Shown: in pieces, positions 8,645 through 18,339 of the stretch
Layout: each line of letters opens with the position of its first letter
How positions within the stretch are numbered: position 1 is the first letter of the stretch
DNA from: Bacillota bacterium
GTDB lineage: Bacteria; Bacillota; Clostridia; Tissierellales; Peptoniphilaceae
Length of the DNA stretch: 64,000 bases
NCBI GenBank assembly: GCA_023442775.1
Contig: JAEZXH010000018.1
Span: forward strand, 366,156 to 430,155
Direction of reading: 5' to 3'
Position numbers and translations under genes: made by a program
The notes under the pieces: generated by a model
What the model was told of the DNA's origin: nothing
Seen by the model: only the letters and a program-made list of their open reading frames with translations
Database searches by the model: none

Positions 8645-9639
8645 CGGGAGGACCCTCCTTGTCGTTCTTTTTCTACTTCTTCAATCAAATGGCAATCTAC
8701 CATGGTCATCGCCTGGCCAATGGCCGACGCAAAGGCTTTGGCATCACTGGAACCGTGGGCTTTTAACACAGGTGCCTTCACGCCGAGAAGAGGCGTCGCC
8801 CCCACTTCTTTATAATCGAGAAGCTTCGACAGCTCCTGGAGCACGAGGAGAGCTTTCTTCCCAGCGACTTCGTCCTCTTGTGCGAGGTGTTCAAATTTCC
8901 TCTTCAGCATCCCCATGAGAAACATGGCGACCCCTTCGGTGTTCTTCAAGAGAACATTTCCCACAAATCCATCGGCGACGACGACATCGGGAGAGGCGAG
9001 AAAGAGTTCACGCGCTTCCACATTGCCCACAAAACCGGGGAAATCTCGAAGGGCCTCGTAGGCTTCCTTTGCCTGAGCATTGCCCTTTCCAGGTTCCGTC
9101 CCCACGTTTAAGAGACCGACCTTCGGAGAAGAAACGCCACCGACTGCACGCATGTACGCTGCTCCGAGTGTGGCGAAATTCTTGAGTTGGTCCGTTGTGG
9201 CATCCATATTCGCGCCGGAGTCGACGAGTAAAAATCCTCCCGTCGCCGAGGGCAAGCGTGTGGGAAGACAGGCCCGACTGACCCCTTCTAGACGCCCTAG
9301 AAGAAATGTAGCTGCAGCGAGAAGGGCTCCCGTGGACCCAGCGCTAATCAGAGCATCGGCTTCTCCTTGTGCGAGATATTTCATCGCAACGGCGACACTG
9401 GCATCCTTCTTCCTACGAAGGGCAAGGGCTGGTTCCTCCTCATTGCTGATCCAACTTCCCGCTGGAATCACTTCCACTTCCCCGATTTCTTCCGATGAGC
9501 TAGCAAGGGCCGCAGAGATCTTTTCTTCGTTGCCAACGAGAACCGCTTCGAACTCTCTCTCTTGGCGCGCGAGACGAATGCCTCCTAGGATGGCTTCGAC
9601 GCCACCATCGGCGCCCATACAGTCAAAAACAATGCGCAA
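8641..9639 (-). CDS. plsX: phosphate acyltransferase PlsX
   Basis: PlsX transfers acyl groups from ACP to phosphate for membrane phospholipid synthesis. I place the start at a TTG (9637-9639) giving MRIVFDCMGADGG, the family's usual N-terminus, with AAGGAG seven bases upstream; an ATG 33 bases further up would add residues not seen in the family. The protein then has 332 residues, with ALISAGSTGALLAAATFLLGR and NVGTEPGKGNAQAKEAY segments typical of PlsX. It is the first gene of plsX-acpP-rnc and has its own promoter region after the rpmF terminator. Confidence 0.94.
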   Translation of the reverse strand: MRIVFDCMGADGGVEAILGGIRLARQEREFEAVLVGNEEKISAALASSSEEIGEVEVIPAGSWISNEEEPALALRRKKDASVAVAMKYLAQGEADALISAGSTGALLAAATFLLGRLEGVSRACLPTRLPSATGGFLLVDSGANMDATTDQLKNFATLGAAYMRAVGGVSSPKVGLLNVGTEPGKGNAQAKEAYEALRDFPGFVGNVEARELFLASPDVVVADGFVGNVLLKNTEGVAMFLMGMLKRKFEHLAQEDEVAGKKALLVLQELSKLLDYKEVGATPLLGVKAPVLKAHGSSDAKAFASAIGQAMTMVDCHLIEEVEKERQGGSSR

Positions 9640-9670
9640 ACTATCACTCCTTCTCCCACCTACGGGGCAC

Positions 9671-9690
9671 ATAATAGCATTATTTTACCA
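9671..9690 (-). promoter_or_regulatory. candidate plsX promoter with overlapping palindrome
   Basis: Two candidate extended -10 elements lie between the rpmF terminator and plsX: TGC-TATTAT (9671-9679) and TGG-TAAAAT (9682-9690). Neither has a good -35. The palindrome ATAATAGCATTAT (9671-9683) overlaps both and could be an operator. No FapR-type box was recognised. Confidence 0.4.
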
Positions 9691-9717
9691 CATCAGCACC
9701 CGGCGGTGTAGTCCAAC

Positions 9718-9744
9718 AAAAAAGGGAGGGCGCGATACCCTCCC
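9718..9744 (-). terminator. intrinsic terminator after rpmF
   Basis: On the minus strand GGGAGGG pairs with CCCTCCC across a seven-base loop and is followed by six T residues. It starts ten bases after the rpmF stop codon. Confidence 0.9.
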
Positions 9745-9754
9745 CTGCAAGGAC

Positions 9755-9934
9755 TTAGTCCATTGCAATAACTTCTTTCCCATCATAGAATCCACAGCTC
9801 GGGCAGATGCGATGGGGCATTTTCATCTCGTGACAGTTAGGACATTCTACCACGGTGGCCTTGTTCAGCTGATAAGAAGATGCTCTTCTCTTATTCTTAC
9901 GTTGTTTCGACGTTTTTCTCTTGGGGACTGCCAT
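9755..9934 (-). CDS. rpmF: 50S ribosomal protein L32
   Basis: A 59-residue basic protein beginning [17 protein letters not shown], the standard L32 start. It carries a zinc-ribbon pair CPNC and CPSC (residues 31-34 and 44-47 approximately), so it is the zinc-binding form. It follows the yceD/DUF177 gene by two bases, a conserved pairing, and ends in a strong terminator. Confidence 0.96.
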   Translation of the reverse strand: MAVPKRKTSKQRKNKRRASSYQLNKATVVECPNCHEMKMPHRICPSCGFYDGKEVIAMD

Positions 9935-9936
9935 CT

Positions 9937-10467
9937 CTACACCTCCTTATCTTCTGAGAATAGACCCTTCAGGGCGGCCAGTCGCGGGTCGCCTTCGGGC
10001 TCGTCACATTGGCATGGACCTTCGTTTAAGTCCTTGCCACACTGTGGGCACAGACCCTTGCAGTCATCCTTGCAAAGAATCTGTAGTGGAATGGATGCAA
10101 TGACAATGGATACGACCAAATCTTCAAGACTTCCCCCATCTTCCGACACGGCAATCACCTCGTCCTCTACATCCGAGGAGGCGAGAGGATGATTGTTCGT
10201 TCCCACAAGGGTAAACGACGCATCGTATTCCACTTCCTCGTGAGCAGGCCGCGTACACCGATCACATGGCGCTTCGATGTCATACCATACGGTGAGATCG
10301 AGACGGACGTGATCCGTGTGTCCCTTCACATGGACTTCGTAGTCAATGGGAAATTGGACACCAAGACCTTCTAAATCGTAGGAAGTCGGGTTCGATGTCA
10401 GTGAATCTTTCAACTCTTCCACGCCTTCATAGGCGAGAGCGCGTTGATACAGACTTGTCAGTTCCAT
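9937..10467 (-). CDS. YceD/DUF177 family protein
   Basis: A 176-residue member of the DUF177 (YceD) family, which is nearly always encoded next to rpmF and has been linked to 23S rRNA or ribosome metabolism in plants and bacteria. Cysteine pairs CDRC near residue 75 and the [13 protein letters not shown]...CQC cluster near 138-158 suggest metal binding. It has its own good promoter just after ackA and the Shine-Dalgarno GAGGTG. The molecular function is not established. Confidence 0.9.
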   Translation of the reverse strand: MELTSLYQRALAYEGVEELKDSLTSNPTSYDLEGLGVQFPIDYEVHVKGHTDHVRLDLTVWYDIEAPCDRCTRPAHEEVEYDASFTLVGTNNHPLASSDVEDEVIAVSEDGGSLEDLVVSIVIASIPLQILCKDDCKGLCPQCGKDLNEGPCQCDEPEGDPRLAALKGLFSEDKEV

Positions 10468-10495
10468 AGTTCACCTCAAAAAACCGTTACGACTT

Positions 10496-10524
10496 ATTTT
10501 AAGCGTTTCCCTTCCAATTGTCAA
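10496..10524 (-). promoter_or_regulatory. promoter of yceD-rpmF
   Basis: A consensus -35 TTGACA (10519-10524) and a -10 TAAAAT (10496-10501) are separated by 17 bases on the minus strand, immediately after the ackA stop codon. Confidence 0.85.
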
Positions 10525-10527
10525 GGA

Positions 10528-11721
10528 CTACTTCACAAGTTCGTAGGTTTCTTTTGCAATCATCAATTCTTCGTTGGTGGGGATGACGAGAACTTTCGTC
10601 GAGCTGCCCTCTGCAGTCACATCCACTTCCTTGCCGCGGACGTTGTTCTTCTCAGCATCGAGGGCAATCCCGAGGCTCTTGAGGCCCTTGACGATGTTTT
10701 CGCGAGTATCCACACCATTTTCACCAACCCCAGCGGTGAAGACGATGGCATCAACGTGGTCGAGTTCAGTGTAGTAAGCACCGATGAATTTTCTCACCCC
10801 TTGCTCGAACATATCGAGGGCGAGTTGGGCTCGCTCGTTCTTTTCTGCAGCAGCATCTTCCAGATCGCGGAAGTCAGAGCTGATGCCGCTGATTCCATAG
10901 ACCCCAGATTCCTTGTTGAGGAGGTTGTTCATCCCTGCGGCGTCGAGACCCTTCTTTTCCATGACATAGGTCACGATGGCGGGGTCGATGTTTCCGCTAC
11001 GGGTTCCCATGGGGACGCCTTCCAAGGGGGTAAAGCCCATGGAGGTATCCTTGCTCTTTCCGCCCTCTACGCAGGTGATGCTGGAACCGTTGCCCAGGTG
11101 GCAGGTGATGAGGTTAACATCCTTGACGTCTTTTCCAAGCATCTTTGCAGCGCGCTCAGTGACGTATTTATGGCTCGTCCCGTGGAACCCATAACGACGG
11201 ACCTTGTGCTCTTCGTAGAGGTCGTAGGGAAGGGCGTAGAGATAGTTCACGGCGGGCATGGTTTGATGGAATGCCGTATCAAAGACTGCGACCATCTTCG
11301 TGGTGGGCATGAGTTCTTTGATGGCTTCGATTCCCATGATGTTCGGGGGATTGTGCAAGGGAGCGATCTCCACGTTGTCATTCAAAGCCTTCATGACGGC
11401 ATCGTCAATGATGACAGAAGAGGTGAAGTCCTCTCCCCCGTGGACCACGCGATGGCCCACTGCTTGGATTTCATCGAGGCTCTTCACGGCGCCGTGTTCT
11501 TCGTCGGTGAGGGCTTCGAGGACGAGACTCAAGGCGCGCTTGTGGTCTTCCATGGACTCTTCCTTCACCACTTTGTCCTTGCCAGGGACTTCGTGTTTGA
11601 TGCGAGATCCTTCAATGCCGATCCGCTCTACGAGGCCCTTTGCCAAGACTTCTTCTGTGTCGATGTTGATGAGTTGGTATTTGAGGGACGAGCTCCCACA
11701 ATTGATGACGAGAATATTCAT
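10528..11721 (-). CDS. ackA: acetate kinase
   Basis: A 397-residue acetate kinase converting acetyl phosphate and ADP to acetate and ATP. The N-terminal phosphate motif [19 protein letters not shown] near residue 90, [13 protein letters not shown] near 175 and HLGNGSSI near 206 are all present. It is a monocistronic-looking gene with its own extended -10 promoter; no pta gene is adjacent. In an ornithine or amino acid fermenter it would provide the main substrate-level ATP from acetyl-CoA. Confidence 0.97.
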   Translation of the reverse strand: MNILVINCGSSSLKYQLINIDTEEVLAKGLVERIGIEGSRIKHEVPGKDKVVKEESMEDHKRALSLVLEALTDEEHGAVKSLDEIQAVGHRVVHGGEDFTSSVIIDDAVMKALNDNVEIAPLHNPPNIMGIEAIKELMPTTKMVAVFDTAFHQTMPAVNYLYALPYDLYEEHKVRRYGFHGTSHKYVTERAAKMLGKDVKDVNLITCHLGNGSSITCVEGGKSKDTSMGFTPLEGVPMGTRSGNIDPAIVTYVMEKKGLDAAGMNNLLNKESGVYGISGISSDFRDLEDAAAEKNERAQLALDMFEQGVRKFIGAYYTELDHVDAIVFTAGVGENGVDTRENIVKGLKSLGIALDAEKNNVRGKEVDVTAEGSSTKVLVIPTNEELMIAKETYELVK

Positions 11722-11768
11722 ACTACCTCCTAAACCTTCTTGACCTGCACAAGGTCGACTTCTTTTTT

Positions 11769-11797
11769 ATTATAGCACTCCCCCGGAAAAGTTGCCA
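11769..11797 (-). promoter_or_regulatory. promoter of ackA
   Basis: Perfect extended -10 TGC-TATAAT (11769-11777 region) with a weak -35 TGGCAA (11792-11797) 17 bases upstream. The AGGAGG Shine-Dalgarno of ackA follows about 35 bases later. Confidence 0.75.
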
Positions 11798-11880
11798 TCC
11801 TTCAAGTTTTCAGGATTTTTTCCCAAGGGACTGCCCGCACCTCTTTTTGAGCGGGCCCTGAGAATTTTCTCTCATTTCCA

Positions 11881-11908
11881 AAAAATAAAAAGAGGCCGAA
11901 GCCTCTTC
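11881..11908 (-). terminator. intrinsic terminator after leuS
   Basis: AAGAGGC-TTCG-GCCTCTT hairpin with a TTTTTATTTTTT tail on the minus strand, starting directly after the leuS TAA stop codon. Confidence 0.9.
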
Positions 11909-14326
11909 TTATTTCACGACAATGTTGTAGATTTTTCCAGGAACAAAGATTTCCTTGACCACCGTCTTTCCCTCTACTTGTTTTTCGTAGCCAGGGTCGG
12001 CGAGGATTGCCTCTTTGACCGCCTCTTGGTCGGAGCCTTGTGGGACGACGACGGTGAAGCGCACTTTCCCGTTGAACTGGACGGGAATCTTCATCGTCGC
12101 CTCTTGGGTCTTCTCTTCCTCGTAAGTGGGCCAAGTGGCGTCATGGAGATAGCCATCAAACCCGGCGAGGGTCCACAGCTCTTCTGTCATATGAGGAGCT
12201 ACGGGGTTTAGGAGGAGAAGGTAGGTGGAGAATTCCTTCGCGTTCAAGGGCTTCTTTCGTGCCACGATGGTGTTGAGGAGCTCCATGAGCGCAGCAATTG
12301 CCGTGTTGAACTTGAGATTTTCGTAGTCGGAGGAGACCTTCTTGATGGTCTTGTGGAAGGGCACTTCCAAATCTTCACTGTAGTCCTCTCCGGGGACAAT
12401 TTCTTCCCCGAGCCGCCAGACCCGTTCCAAGAAACGACGCGCTCCGCGTACCCCGTCCTCGGACCAAGGAGCACTCTTCTCAAAGTCCCCAATGAACATT
12501 TCATAGGTGCGCAGAGTGTCCGCCCCGAAAGTGGCGACGATCTCGTCGGGATTGACCACATTCCCGCGACTCTTGCTCATCTTTTCCCCGTTAGAGCCCA
12601 AAATCATCCCGTGACTCGTTCTCTTGTTGTAGGGTTCCTTTGTGGGGACGACGCCGATGTCGTAGAGGAACTTGTGCCAGAACCGGGAATAGAGCAAGTG
12701 AAGGGTGGTGTGTTCCATTCCTCCGTTGTACCAATCCACGTTGAGCCAGTAGTCGAGAGCCTCAGGAGCGGCGAGGGCCTCGTCGTTATGGGGATCGGTA
12801 TAGCGCAGGAAATACCAAGAACTTCCCGCCCATTGGGGCATTGTATCCGTTTCACGGCGCGCCGGCTTGCCACAGTGGGGGCAGGTGGTGTGGACAAAAG
12901 AATCAATCTTTGCCAGGGGACTCTCTCCGTCGTCAGTGGGTTCGTAATTTTCCACTTCGGGGAGGAGAACCGGCAGTTCCTCTTCGGGGACGGGTACCCA
13001 CCCACAGTCCTCGCAATAGACGAGGGGGATGGGTTCTCCCCAATAGCGCTGGCGAGAGAAGACCCAGTCGCGGAGTTTGAAATTCGTCGTCGCATGGCCA
13101 ATGCCACGGGCTTCGAGTTCCTCAATCATCCGTGCCATGGCTTCCTTGACAGGCAGACCCGAAATGAAATCAGAGTCGTAGACGAGATCTGTCTCCTTGG
13201 TGTTGACGACTCCTTCCTTCACGTCGCCTTCTCCCTTCACCACCTGACGAATGGGGAGACCAAAGGTGTGGGCAAACTCCCAATCCCGTCCGTCGTGTGC
13301 GGGGACCGCCATAATGGCACCCGTCCCATAGCTCATGAGGACGTAATCGCTAATCCAGATGGGAATCTCCTCTCCCGTGAGAGGATGGGTGGCGGTGAAA
13401 CCTTCTAGGGGCACCCCAGTCTTTTCATCGGCGAGCTCCGCCCGTTCAAAGTCGCTCTTCTTCGCCACTTCTTCTCGGTAGCTCTCCACGGCTTCCCAAT
13501 TGACGATGCGGTCGCGATACTTATCGATGAGGGGATGTTCCGGAGCGAGAACCATGTAGGTGACGCCGAAGAGGGTGTCAGGGCGAGTGGTAAAGATGGT
13601 GAGCTTTTCCTCTGTGTCCGTCACGGGAAAATCTACTTCTGCTCCATGGCTTCTCCCAATCCAGTTAATTTGCTGGGCCTTGACCCGTTCGATGAAGTCG
13701 AGATCCTTCAAATCGTCGATGAGGCGATCTGCGTAGGCCGTAATCTTCAGCATCCATTGACTCTTCACCTTGCGGACGACTTCGTGTCCACAGCGCTCGC
13801 AGTGTCCCGAAATGACTTCCTCGTTGGCAAGGCCGGCCTTACAGGAGGGGCACCAGTTGATGGGCATCTCCGCTTTGTAGGCGAGACCCTTCTTAAAGAG
13901 TTGGAGGAAGATCCACTGGGTCCATCGATAGTACTCCGGATCCGTCGTGGAGATTTCTCGGCTCCAATCGAAGGAAAAGCCGAGGCTCTTCAACTGCTCC
14001 TTGAAGTGGGCGATGTTTCTCTCGGTGACGATGGCGGGGTGAATCTTGTTCTTAATCGCGTAGTTTTCCGTGGGCAGACCGAAGGCATCCCACCCCATGG
14101 GAAACAGGACGTTTTGCCCCTCTAACCGACGCTTTCTCGAGACGATGTCGAGGGCGGTGTAGGGGCGTGGATGGCCCACGTGAAGGCCCTGGCCGCTGGG
14201 ATAGGGAAACTCTACGAGAGCGTAAAACTTCTCCCGGTCGTCATCGTTTTTTGCCGCAAAACACTGGACATCATCCCAGATGTCTTGCCATTTTTTCTCA
14301 ATGTCCTCTGGACGGTATTCTCTCAT
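11909..14326 (-). CDS. leuS: leucyl-tRNA synthetase
   Basis: An 805-residue class I synthetase that charges tRNA-Leu. The HIGH motif appears as HVGH at residues 49-52, the zinc-type CPSC...CERC pair near 155-175, the CP1 editing domain (about 225-420, with [20 protein letters not shown]) and the catalytic loop KMSKSRGN near residue 577. The ATG follows AGGAGG and lies eight bases after asnS, so it is co-transcribed with asnS behind the T-box leader. Length and motif order are normal for bacterial LeuRS. Confidence 0.97.
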   Translation of the reverse strand: MREYRPEDIEKKWQDIWDDVQCFAAKNDDDREKFYALVEFPYPSGQGLHVGHPRPYTALDIVSRKRRLEGQNVLFPMGWDAFGLPTENYAIKNKIHPAIVTERNIAHFKEQLKSLGFSFDWSREISTTDPEYYRWTQWIFLQLFKKGLAYKAEMPINWCPSCKAGLANEEVISGHCERCGHEVVRKVKSQWMLKITAYADRLIDDLKDLDFIERVKAQQINWIGRSHGAEVDFPVTDTEEKLTIFTTRPDTLFGVTYMVLAPEHPLIDKYRDRIVNWEAVESYREEVAKKSDFERAELADEKTGVPLEGFTATHPLTGEEIPIWISDYVLMSYGTGAIMAVPAHDGRDWEFAHTFGLPIRQVVKGEGDVKEGVVNTKETDLVYDSDFISGLPVKEAMARMIEELEARGIGHATTNFKLRDWVFSRQRYWGEPIPLVYCEDCGWVPVPEEELPVLLPEVENYEPTDDGESPLAKIDSFVHTTCPHCGKPARRETDTMPQWAGSSWYFLRYTDPHNDEALAAPEALDYWLNVDWYNGGMEHTTLHLLYSRFWHKFLYDIGVVPTKEPYNKRTSHGMILGSNGEKMSKSRGNVVNPDEIVATFGADTLRTYEMFIGDFEKSAPWSEDGVRGARRFLERVWRLGEEIVPGEDYSEDLEVPFHKTIKKVSSDYENLKFNTAIAALMELLNTIVARKKPLNAKEFSTYLLLLNPVAPHMTEELWTLAGFDGYLHDATWPTYEEEKTQEATMKIPVQFNGKVRFTVVVPQGSDQEAVKEAILADPGYEKQVEGKTVVKEIFVPGKIYNIVVK

Positions 14327-14334
14327 AGAACCTC

Positions 14335-15702
14335 CTAAAATTCCGCGTTCCCAACGGTGCGAGGGAAGGGAATCACGTCGCGAATATTGCTTATTCCAGT
14401 GACGTACATCACCATGCGTTCAAAGCCTAGGCCAAACCCTGCGTGGGGCACGGAGCCGAAGCGGCGAAGATCCATGTACCAGTCGTAGTCCGCTCCAAGC
14501 ATCCCCGCTTCTTCCATAATCGCCTCGAGAACCTCTGGACGCTCCTCACGCTGGGAGCCGCCGATGAGCTCCCCGACGCCGGGGACGAGAAGGTCCATGG
14601 CGGCGACGGTCTTGCCATCGTCATTGCGACGCATGTAAAAAGCCTTGATTTCCTTCGGGTAATCAGTGACGAAGACCGGAGCTCCGTACACTTCCTCAAC
14701 GAGGTAGCGCTCGTGCTCACTCTGAAGGTCAATCCCCCAAGAGACGGGATATTCAAAGGACTTCTTCGCCTTCTCCAAGAGGGCAATGGCCTCGGTGTAG
14801 GTGATGCGGACAAAATCAGAAGCCACGATCTTCTCGAGTCGCTCGAGCAAGGTCTTATCGATGAACTTGTTGAAGAATTCCAGCTCTTCTCTGCCGTGCT
14901 CCAAGCAATAGGAGATGATGAACTTGACCATGGCCTCCGCCACATCCATGTTCACCGAGAGGTCAGCAAAACTCATCTCCGGCTCAATCATCCAAAACTC
15001 TGCTGCGTGGCGAGCTGTGTTCGAGTTTTCAGCGCGGAATGTGGGCCCGAAGGTGTAAACATCGCGAAACGCCAGAGCATAGGCCTCCGCCTCCAACTGA
15101 CCGGACACGGTGAGATTCGTCGCCTTCCCGAAGAAATCTTCCTCCCAACTCTTTGCTTCGGAGGAGGTGGGGTCGAGGGTCGTGACGTGGAACATCTCCC
15201 CTGCTCCTTCCGCATCCGAGGAGGTGATGATGGGAGTGTGGACGTAGACGAATCCTCTCTCCTGGAAGAAGGTGTGAATCGCATAGGCGAGCAGAGAGCG
15301 AATGCGAAACACCGCCTGGAAGGTGTTGGTCCGAGGACGTAAGTGGGCAATGGTGCGCAAAAACTCCATGGAGTGGCGCTTCTTTTGAAGGGGATAGGAA
15401 CTTGGTGCCTTCTGAAGAACTTCGACGGAAGTCGCCTTGATCTCAATGGCTTGGTTTGCCCCAGGAGAGGCCACCACTTCTCCCTTTACGATGACCGACG
15501 AGGCAACCCCGAGTTTTCTCAGTTCCTCAAAGCCTTCAAGGCTCCCATCGACGACGACTTGCACGGGAGTGAAACAAGTCCCGTCACTCAAGGCAATAAA
15601 GAGGATGTGCTTGGCGTCTCTCGCCGTCTTAACCCACCCTTCTACGGTGACTTCTTGCCCAATCAGCGCATCCTGACGGGCCCATAACTCACGGATTTTC
15701 AT
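14335..15702 (-). CDS. asnS: asparaginyl-tRNA synthetase
   Basis: A 455-residue class IIb synthetase. The N-terminal OB-fold anticodon domain ([14 protein letters not shown]...) covers about residues 15-105. Motif 2 is [13 protein letters not shown] followed by [12 protein letters not shown], and motif 3 is [15 protein letters not shown] near the C-terminus, which ends in the AsnRS-type [11 protein letters not shown]. The asparagine rather than aspartate assignment rests on these segments. It is preceded by a T-box leader and followed closely by leuS. Confidence 0.95.
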   Translation of the reverse strand: MKIRELWARQDALIGQEVTVEGWVKTARDAKHILFIALSDGTCFTPVQVVVDGSLEGFEELRKLGVASSVIVKGEVVASPGANQAIEIKATSVEVLQKAPSSYPLQKKRHSMEFLRTIAHLRPRTNTFQAVFRIRSLLAYAIHTFFQERGFVYVHTPIITSSDAEGAGEMFHVTTLDPTSSEAKSWEEDFFGKATNLTVSGQLEAEAYALAFRDVYTFGPTFRAENSNTARHAAEFWMIEPEMSFADLSVNMDVAEAMVKFIISYCLEHGREELEFFNKFIDKTLLERLEKIVASDFVRITYTEAIALLEKAKKSFEYPVSWGIDLQSEHERYLVEEVYGAPVFVTDYPKEIKAFYMRRNDDGKTVAAMDLLVPGVGELIGGSQREERPEVLEAIMEEAGMLGADYDWYMDLRRFGSVPHAGFGLGFERMVMYVTGISNIRDVIPFPRTVGNAEF

Positions 15703-15722
15703 AACCGCCCCTTTCCTGTGAT

Positions 15723-15780
15723 AAAAAAAGAGAGCTTTTGCAGGACGGAAAAATTCCGCGGTACCACCTGCATTGCTCTC
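15723..15780 (-). terminator. T-box regulated terminator
   Basis: GAGAGC (15775-15780) pairs with GCTCTC (15730-15735), enclosing TGCAGG/CCTGCA and CGGAA/TTCCG pairings, and is followed by seven T residues. The T-box bases form part of the inner stem, so the antiterminator is mutually exclusive with this hairpin. Confidence 0.9.
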
Positions 15781-15913
15781 GCCACTTTTTCGTTAACGCC
15801 GACATACGTTCGCACTTCGAGGTGTTTTTCCATGACTCCATACCCGTCCCTTTCACCGTCGGACAGTCGCTATTGTAGAGGGCAAACATGTACTCGTCTC
15901 TTCATCGTGCAAT
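15723..15913 (-). ncRNA. T-box leader upstream of asnS-leuS
   Basis: The minus-strand leader has the conserved T-box core GGTGGTACCGCGGAA (within 15754-15771), an AGTA motif in the 5' arm of Stem I (15891-15894 region) and a terminator/antiterminator pair at its 3' end. T-box RNAs read uncharged tRNA and allow transcription when the cognate amino acid is scarce. A candidate specifier codon AAC (Asn) occurs at 15808-15810 followed by a purine, consistent with asnS downstream; I could not fold Stem I with certainty, so the specifier is tentative. Confidence 0.93.
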
Positions 15914-15919
15914 AAAATT

Positions 15920-15947
15920 ATTATACAAGAGGCACAAGCCTTGTCAA
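15920..15947 (-). promoter_or_regulatory. promoter of the asnS-leuS T-box operon
   Basis: Both hexamers are consensus: -35 TTGACA (15942-15947) and -10 TATAAT (15920-15925), 16 bases apart. The -35 contains the TGA stop codon of rarA. Confidence 0.9.
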
Positions 15948-17263
15948 GTGTCCTCGCCCCGTCGCCTCCGCCATTGGGAGACGATGGCGGCCTCTTCTCC
16001 GTGACTGCCGGGCTCGTAAAATCTCTTTCCCACCAGTTCTTTTGGGAGATAGTCCTGCTCCACCCACCCTCTTGGGTCGTCGTGGGGGTAGAGATAGCGC
16101 CCGATTCTCTCGTCTTGCACCCGAGGATTGTGGACGTCCCGCAGCACCATGGGGACCTCTCCTGGAGGATTGTGTTTTAGGAGCTGTTCCACGCGACCGA
16201 TGGCCTTGTAGGTCCTGTTGGACTTCTCTGCAAGGGCGAGGTAGGTCGCCGCGTGGGCGAGGGTGAGTCGCCCCTCGGGCATTCCTACGATGTGAACCGC
16301 GTCAAAGGCGGCAACGGCGAGGGGAAGGGCACGCGCGTCGGCAAGGCCAATGTCCTCCGAGGCAAAGATAATCATCCGCCTCGCAATAAACTTCGGGTCC
16401 TCTCCCCCTGCGAGCATGACACCGAGCCAATAGAGGGCCGCATCAGGATCCGAGCCTCGCATGGATTTGATGAAGGCAGAAATCGCATCGTAGTGTCCGG
16501 TGGATTTCTTATCGTAGGCGATCTTTCGCTCTTGAAGAGAATCGTGAATGTCCTCGAGGCCAAGAACGATTTTCCCCTCTCGCTTTTCCGTGGTAAGACT
16601 GGCAATCTCGAGGCCATTGAGGGCGGTGCGCAGATCCCCATGGGCCGCGCGTAAGAGCTCTTCTCGTCCCTCCTCAGTAAGAACGATGGGATAGACCCCA
16701 AGGCCTCGTTCACGGTCGACGAGGGCTTCGTCGATGCGCCTTGAGATGTCCTCATCTTCAAGGGCGTGGAGATTGATGACTTGCATCCGACTCAAGAGGG
16801 CGCGATTGACCTCAAAGTAGGGATTCTCCGTCGTCGCCCCAATGAGGAGAATCTCCCCTTTTTCCACATAGGGCAGGAGAGCGTCTTGCTGGGCCTTGTT
16901 GAAGCGGTGAATCTCGTCGATAAAGAGGATGGTTCGCCGTCCCTCATAGCCCAGCCTCTCCTTGGCCTCGGCGAGGACTTCTCTGAGCTCCTTCACACCC
17001 ACCGCCACTGCACTTAGAGCCGAAAAGGCCATTCCCGACTCCTTGGCAATGAGCCCCGCCAAGGTGGTTTTCCCCACGCCAGGAGGGCCATAGAAGAGCA
17101 TGGAGACCACCTTGTGGGCCTTTAAGAGACGGGTGAGGTACTTCCCCGGCCCGATGAGGTGACTCTGTCCCACGAACTCTGAGAGACTCCGTGGGCGCAT
17201 CCGTTCCGCAAGGGGAGCCTCTGCGGCAAGACTTTTTTGAGCGCTCAGGGAAAAGAGATCCAT
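15944..17263 (-). CDS. rarA: replication-associated recombination ATPase RarA (MgsA)
   Basis: A 439-residue AAA+ ATPase acting at stalled replication forks. Walker A GPPGVGKTT lies near residue 60, Walker B ILFIDEIHRFNKAQQDALLP near 115, sensor 1 IGATTENPYFEVN next, and the RarA C-terminal domain begins near GHYDAISAFIKSMRGSDPDAALYWLG. I choose the ATG at 17261-17263 (MDLFSLSAQ) because CGGAG lies six bases upstream; a TTG 15 bases earlier overlaps the orr stop. It is the last gene after nrdR and orr. Confidence 0.95.
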   Translation of the reverse strand: MDLFSLSAQKSLAAEAPLAERMRPRSLSEFVGQSHLIGPGKYLTRLLKAHKVVSMLFYGPPGVGKTTLAGLIAKESGMAFSALSAVAVGVKELREVLAEAKERLGYEGRRTILFIDEIHRFNKAQQDALLPYVEKGEILLIGATTENPYFEVNRALLSRMQVINLHALEDEDISRRIDEALVDRERGLGVYPIVLTEEGREELLRAAHGDLRTALNGLEIASLTTEKREGKIVLGLEDIHDSLQERKIAYDKKSTGHYDAISAFIKSMRGSDPDAALYWLGVMLAGGEDPKFIARRMIIFASEDIGLADARALPLAVAAFDAVHIVGMPEGRLTLAHAATYLALAEKSNRTYKAIGRVEQLLKHNPPGEVPMVLRDVHNPRVQDERIGRYLYPHDDPRGWVEQDYLPKELVGKRFYEPGSHGEEAAIVSQWRRRRGEDT

Positions 17264-17274
17264 GGACGGCTCCG

Positions 17275-18339
17275 TCAACGGACTTCCTTCTCCACGTACT
17301 CAGAGGTCGAGAGATTGAGCACCCCTGCATAATCCATGGTGAACCGAAGGATATCTCCCACATTGACCTCTTCCTTCGCATCGGTGACGTCGAGGATCAT
17401 GTGGTCGCTGCTGGCACCGAGGATAAGAATCCCATCGTCGAAGGGAACGAGAGAGTCGGGGTGGACATCTTGCTTCCCGATGGCGATGATGGCGCGGCGA
17501 CGGACCCCTCGGTCTTCAAAGGTGGGTACATTCCCAAAGGCGTCCTTCCCCACTTCTCCAATGGGAACCGAGGGCTTATTCTTCACTTCGATGACTTGGG
17601 CTTCGAGGACCCATCCCTCGTTGCTCGTCCCGGGCATCTGTTTCCCATAGGCGGACTCAGTCCCAAGGGCGAGACATTCCCCGAGGCGCAGGTTCGTGAT
17701 TCCTGGCAAATCCCCATCTTCTAAGAGATAGACCGAGGAGGAATTTCCTCCGGAGACGATGGGAAGATCGAGACCATGACGCTCCTTGACACGCTCCTTA
17801 AACTCCACGAGTTGGGCGAGGGTTTCTCGCTTCGGAATAATGGCCCCGTAGCAGGTGAGGTTCACGCCAAGTCCTGTGAGTTCAATTGCCTCGAGCTCCA
17901 TGATGGCGTCGACCATCTCATCAAACCCCTCCCCGAGGAAGAGGCCTTCCCGCAAGTCGCCAAGGTCAATCATGAGGATGACCTTGTGGGTAATCCCAAG
18001 GGATTTTGCCGCATCGTTTAGGGCTTTTACCGTCACGAGCTCCGAATTCAGACTCATGTCTGCATAGCGAACCACGTCCTCAATTTCAGAGAGTTGAGGC
18101 AAGCGGAGGAGGAGTTTGGGAACCGGAAGATCCTTGAGCTTTTTCAAGTTCTGGACGCGAGAGTCCGCAAGGACTTCCACTCCGTGGTCCACATAGATTT
18201 GCGCCACCCTTGGATCGCCGCAAAACACTTTAGTGACCCCATAGAACAAGTCCACATGTCTCTTCTTCAACAGTTCTCCAAGGGCGTCTACGTTCTGACC
18301 AATGATCTTTGAATCAACGACGAGTTTTGGATAGGTCAT
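17275..18339 (-). CDS. orr: ornithine racemase (alanine racemase-fold PLP enzyme)
   Basis: A 354-residue fold-type III PLP racemase very like Clostridium sticklandii ornithine racemase as I recall it: the blocks VEVLADSRVQNLKKLKDL, LNSELVTVKALNDAAKSL, VILMIDLGDLREG, GLGVNLTCYGAIIPK, LPIVSGGNSSSVYL and ILGASSDHMILDV are shared. The PLP lysine is probably in GVTKVFCG (about residue 38). It would make the D-ornithine used by OraSE at the left of the window. The second of two adjacent ATGs has the better Shine-Dalgarno spacing (GAGGAG). It overlaps nrdR by 26 bases. A closely related racemase of another amino acid is the alternative. Confidence 0.85.
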   Translation of the reverse strand: MTYPKLVVDSKIIGQNVDALGELLKKRHVDLFYGVTKVFCGDPRVAQIYVDHGVEVLADSRVQNLKKLKDLPVPKLLLRLPQLSEIEDVVRYADMSLNSELVTVKALNDAAKSLGITHKVILMIDLGDLREGLFLGEGFDEMVDAIMELEAIELTGLGVNLTCYGAIIPKRETLAQLVEFKERVKERHGLDLPIVSGGNSSSVYLLEDGDLPGITNLRLGECLALGTESAYGKQMPGTSNEGWVLEAQVIEVKNKPSVPIGEVGKDAFGNVPTFEDRGVRRRAIIAIGKQDVHPDSLVPFDDGILILGASSDHMILDVTDAKEEVNVGDILRFTMDYAGVLNLSTSEYVEKEVR

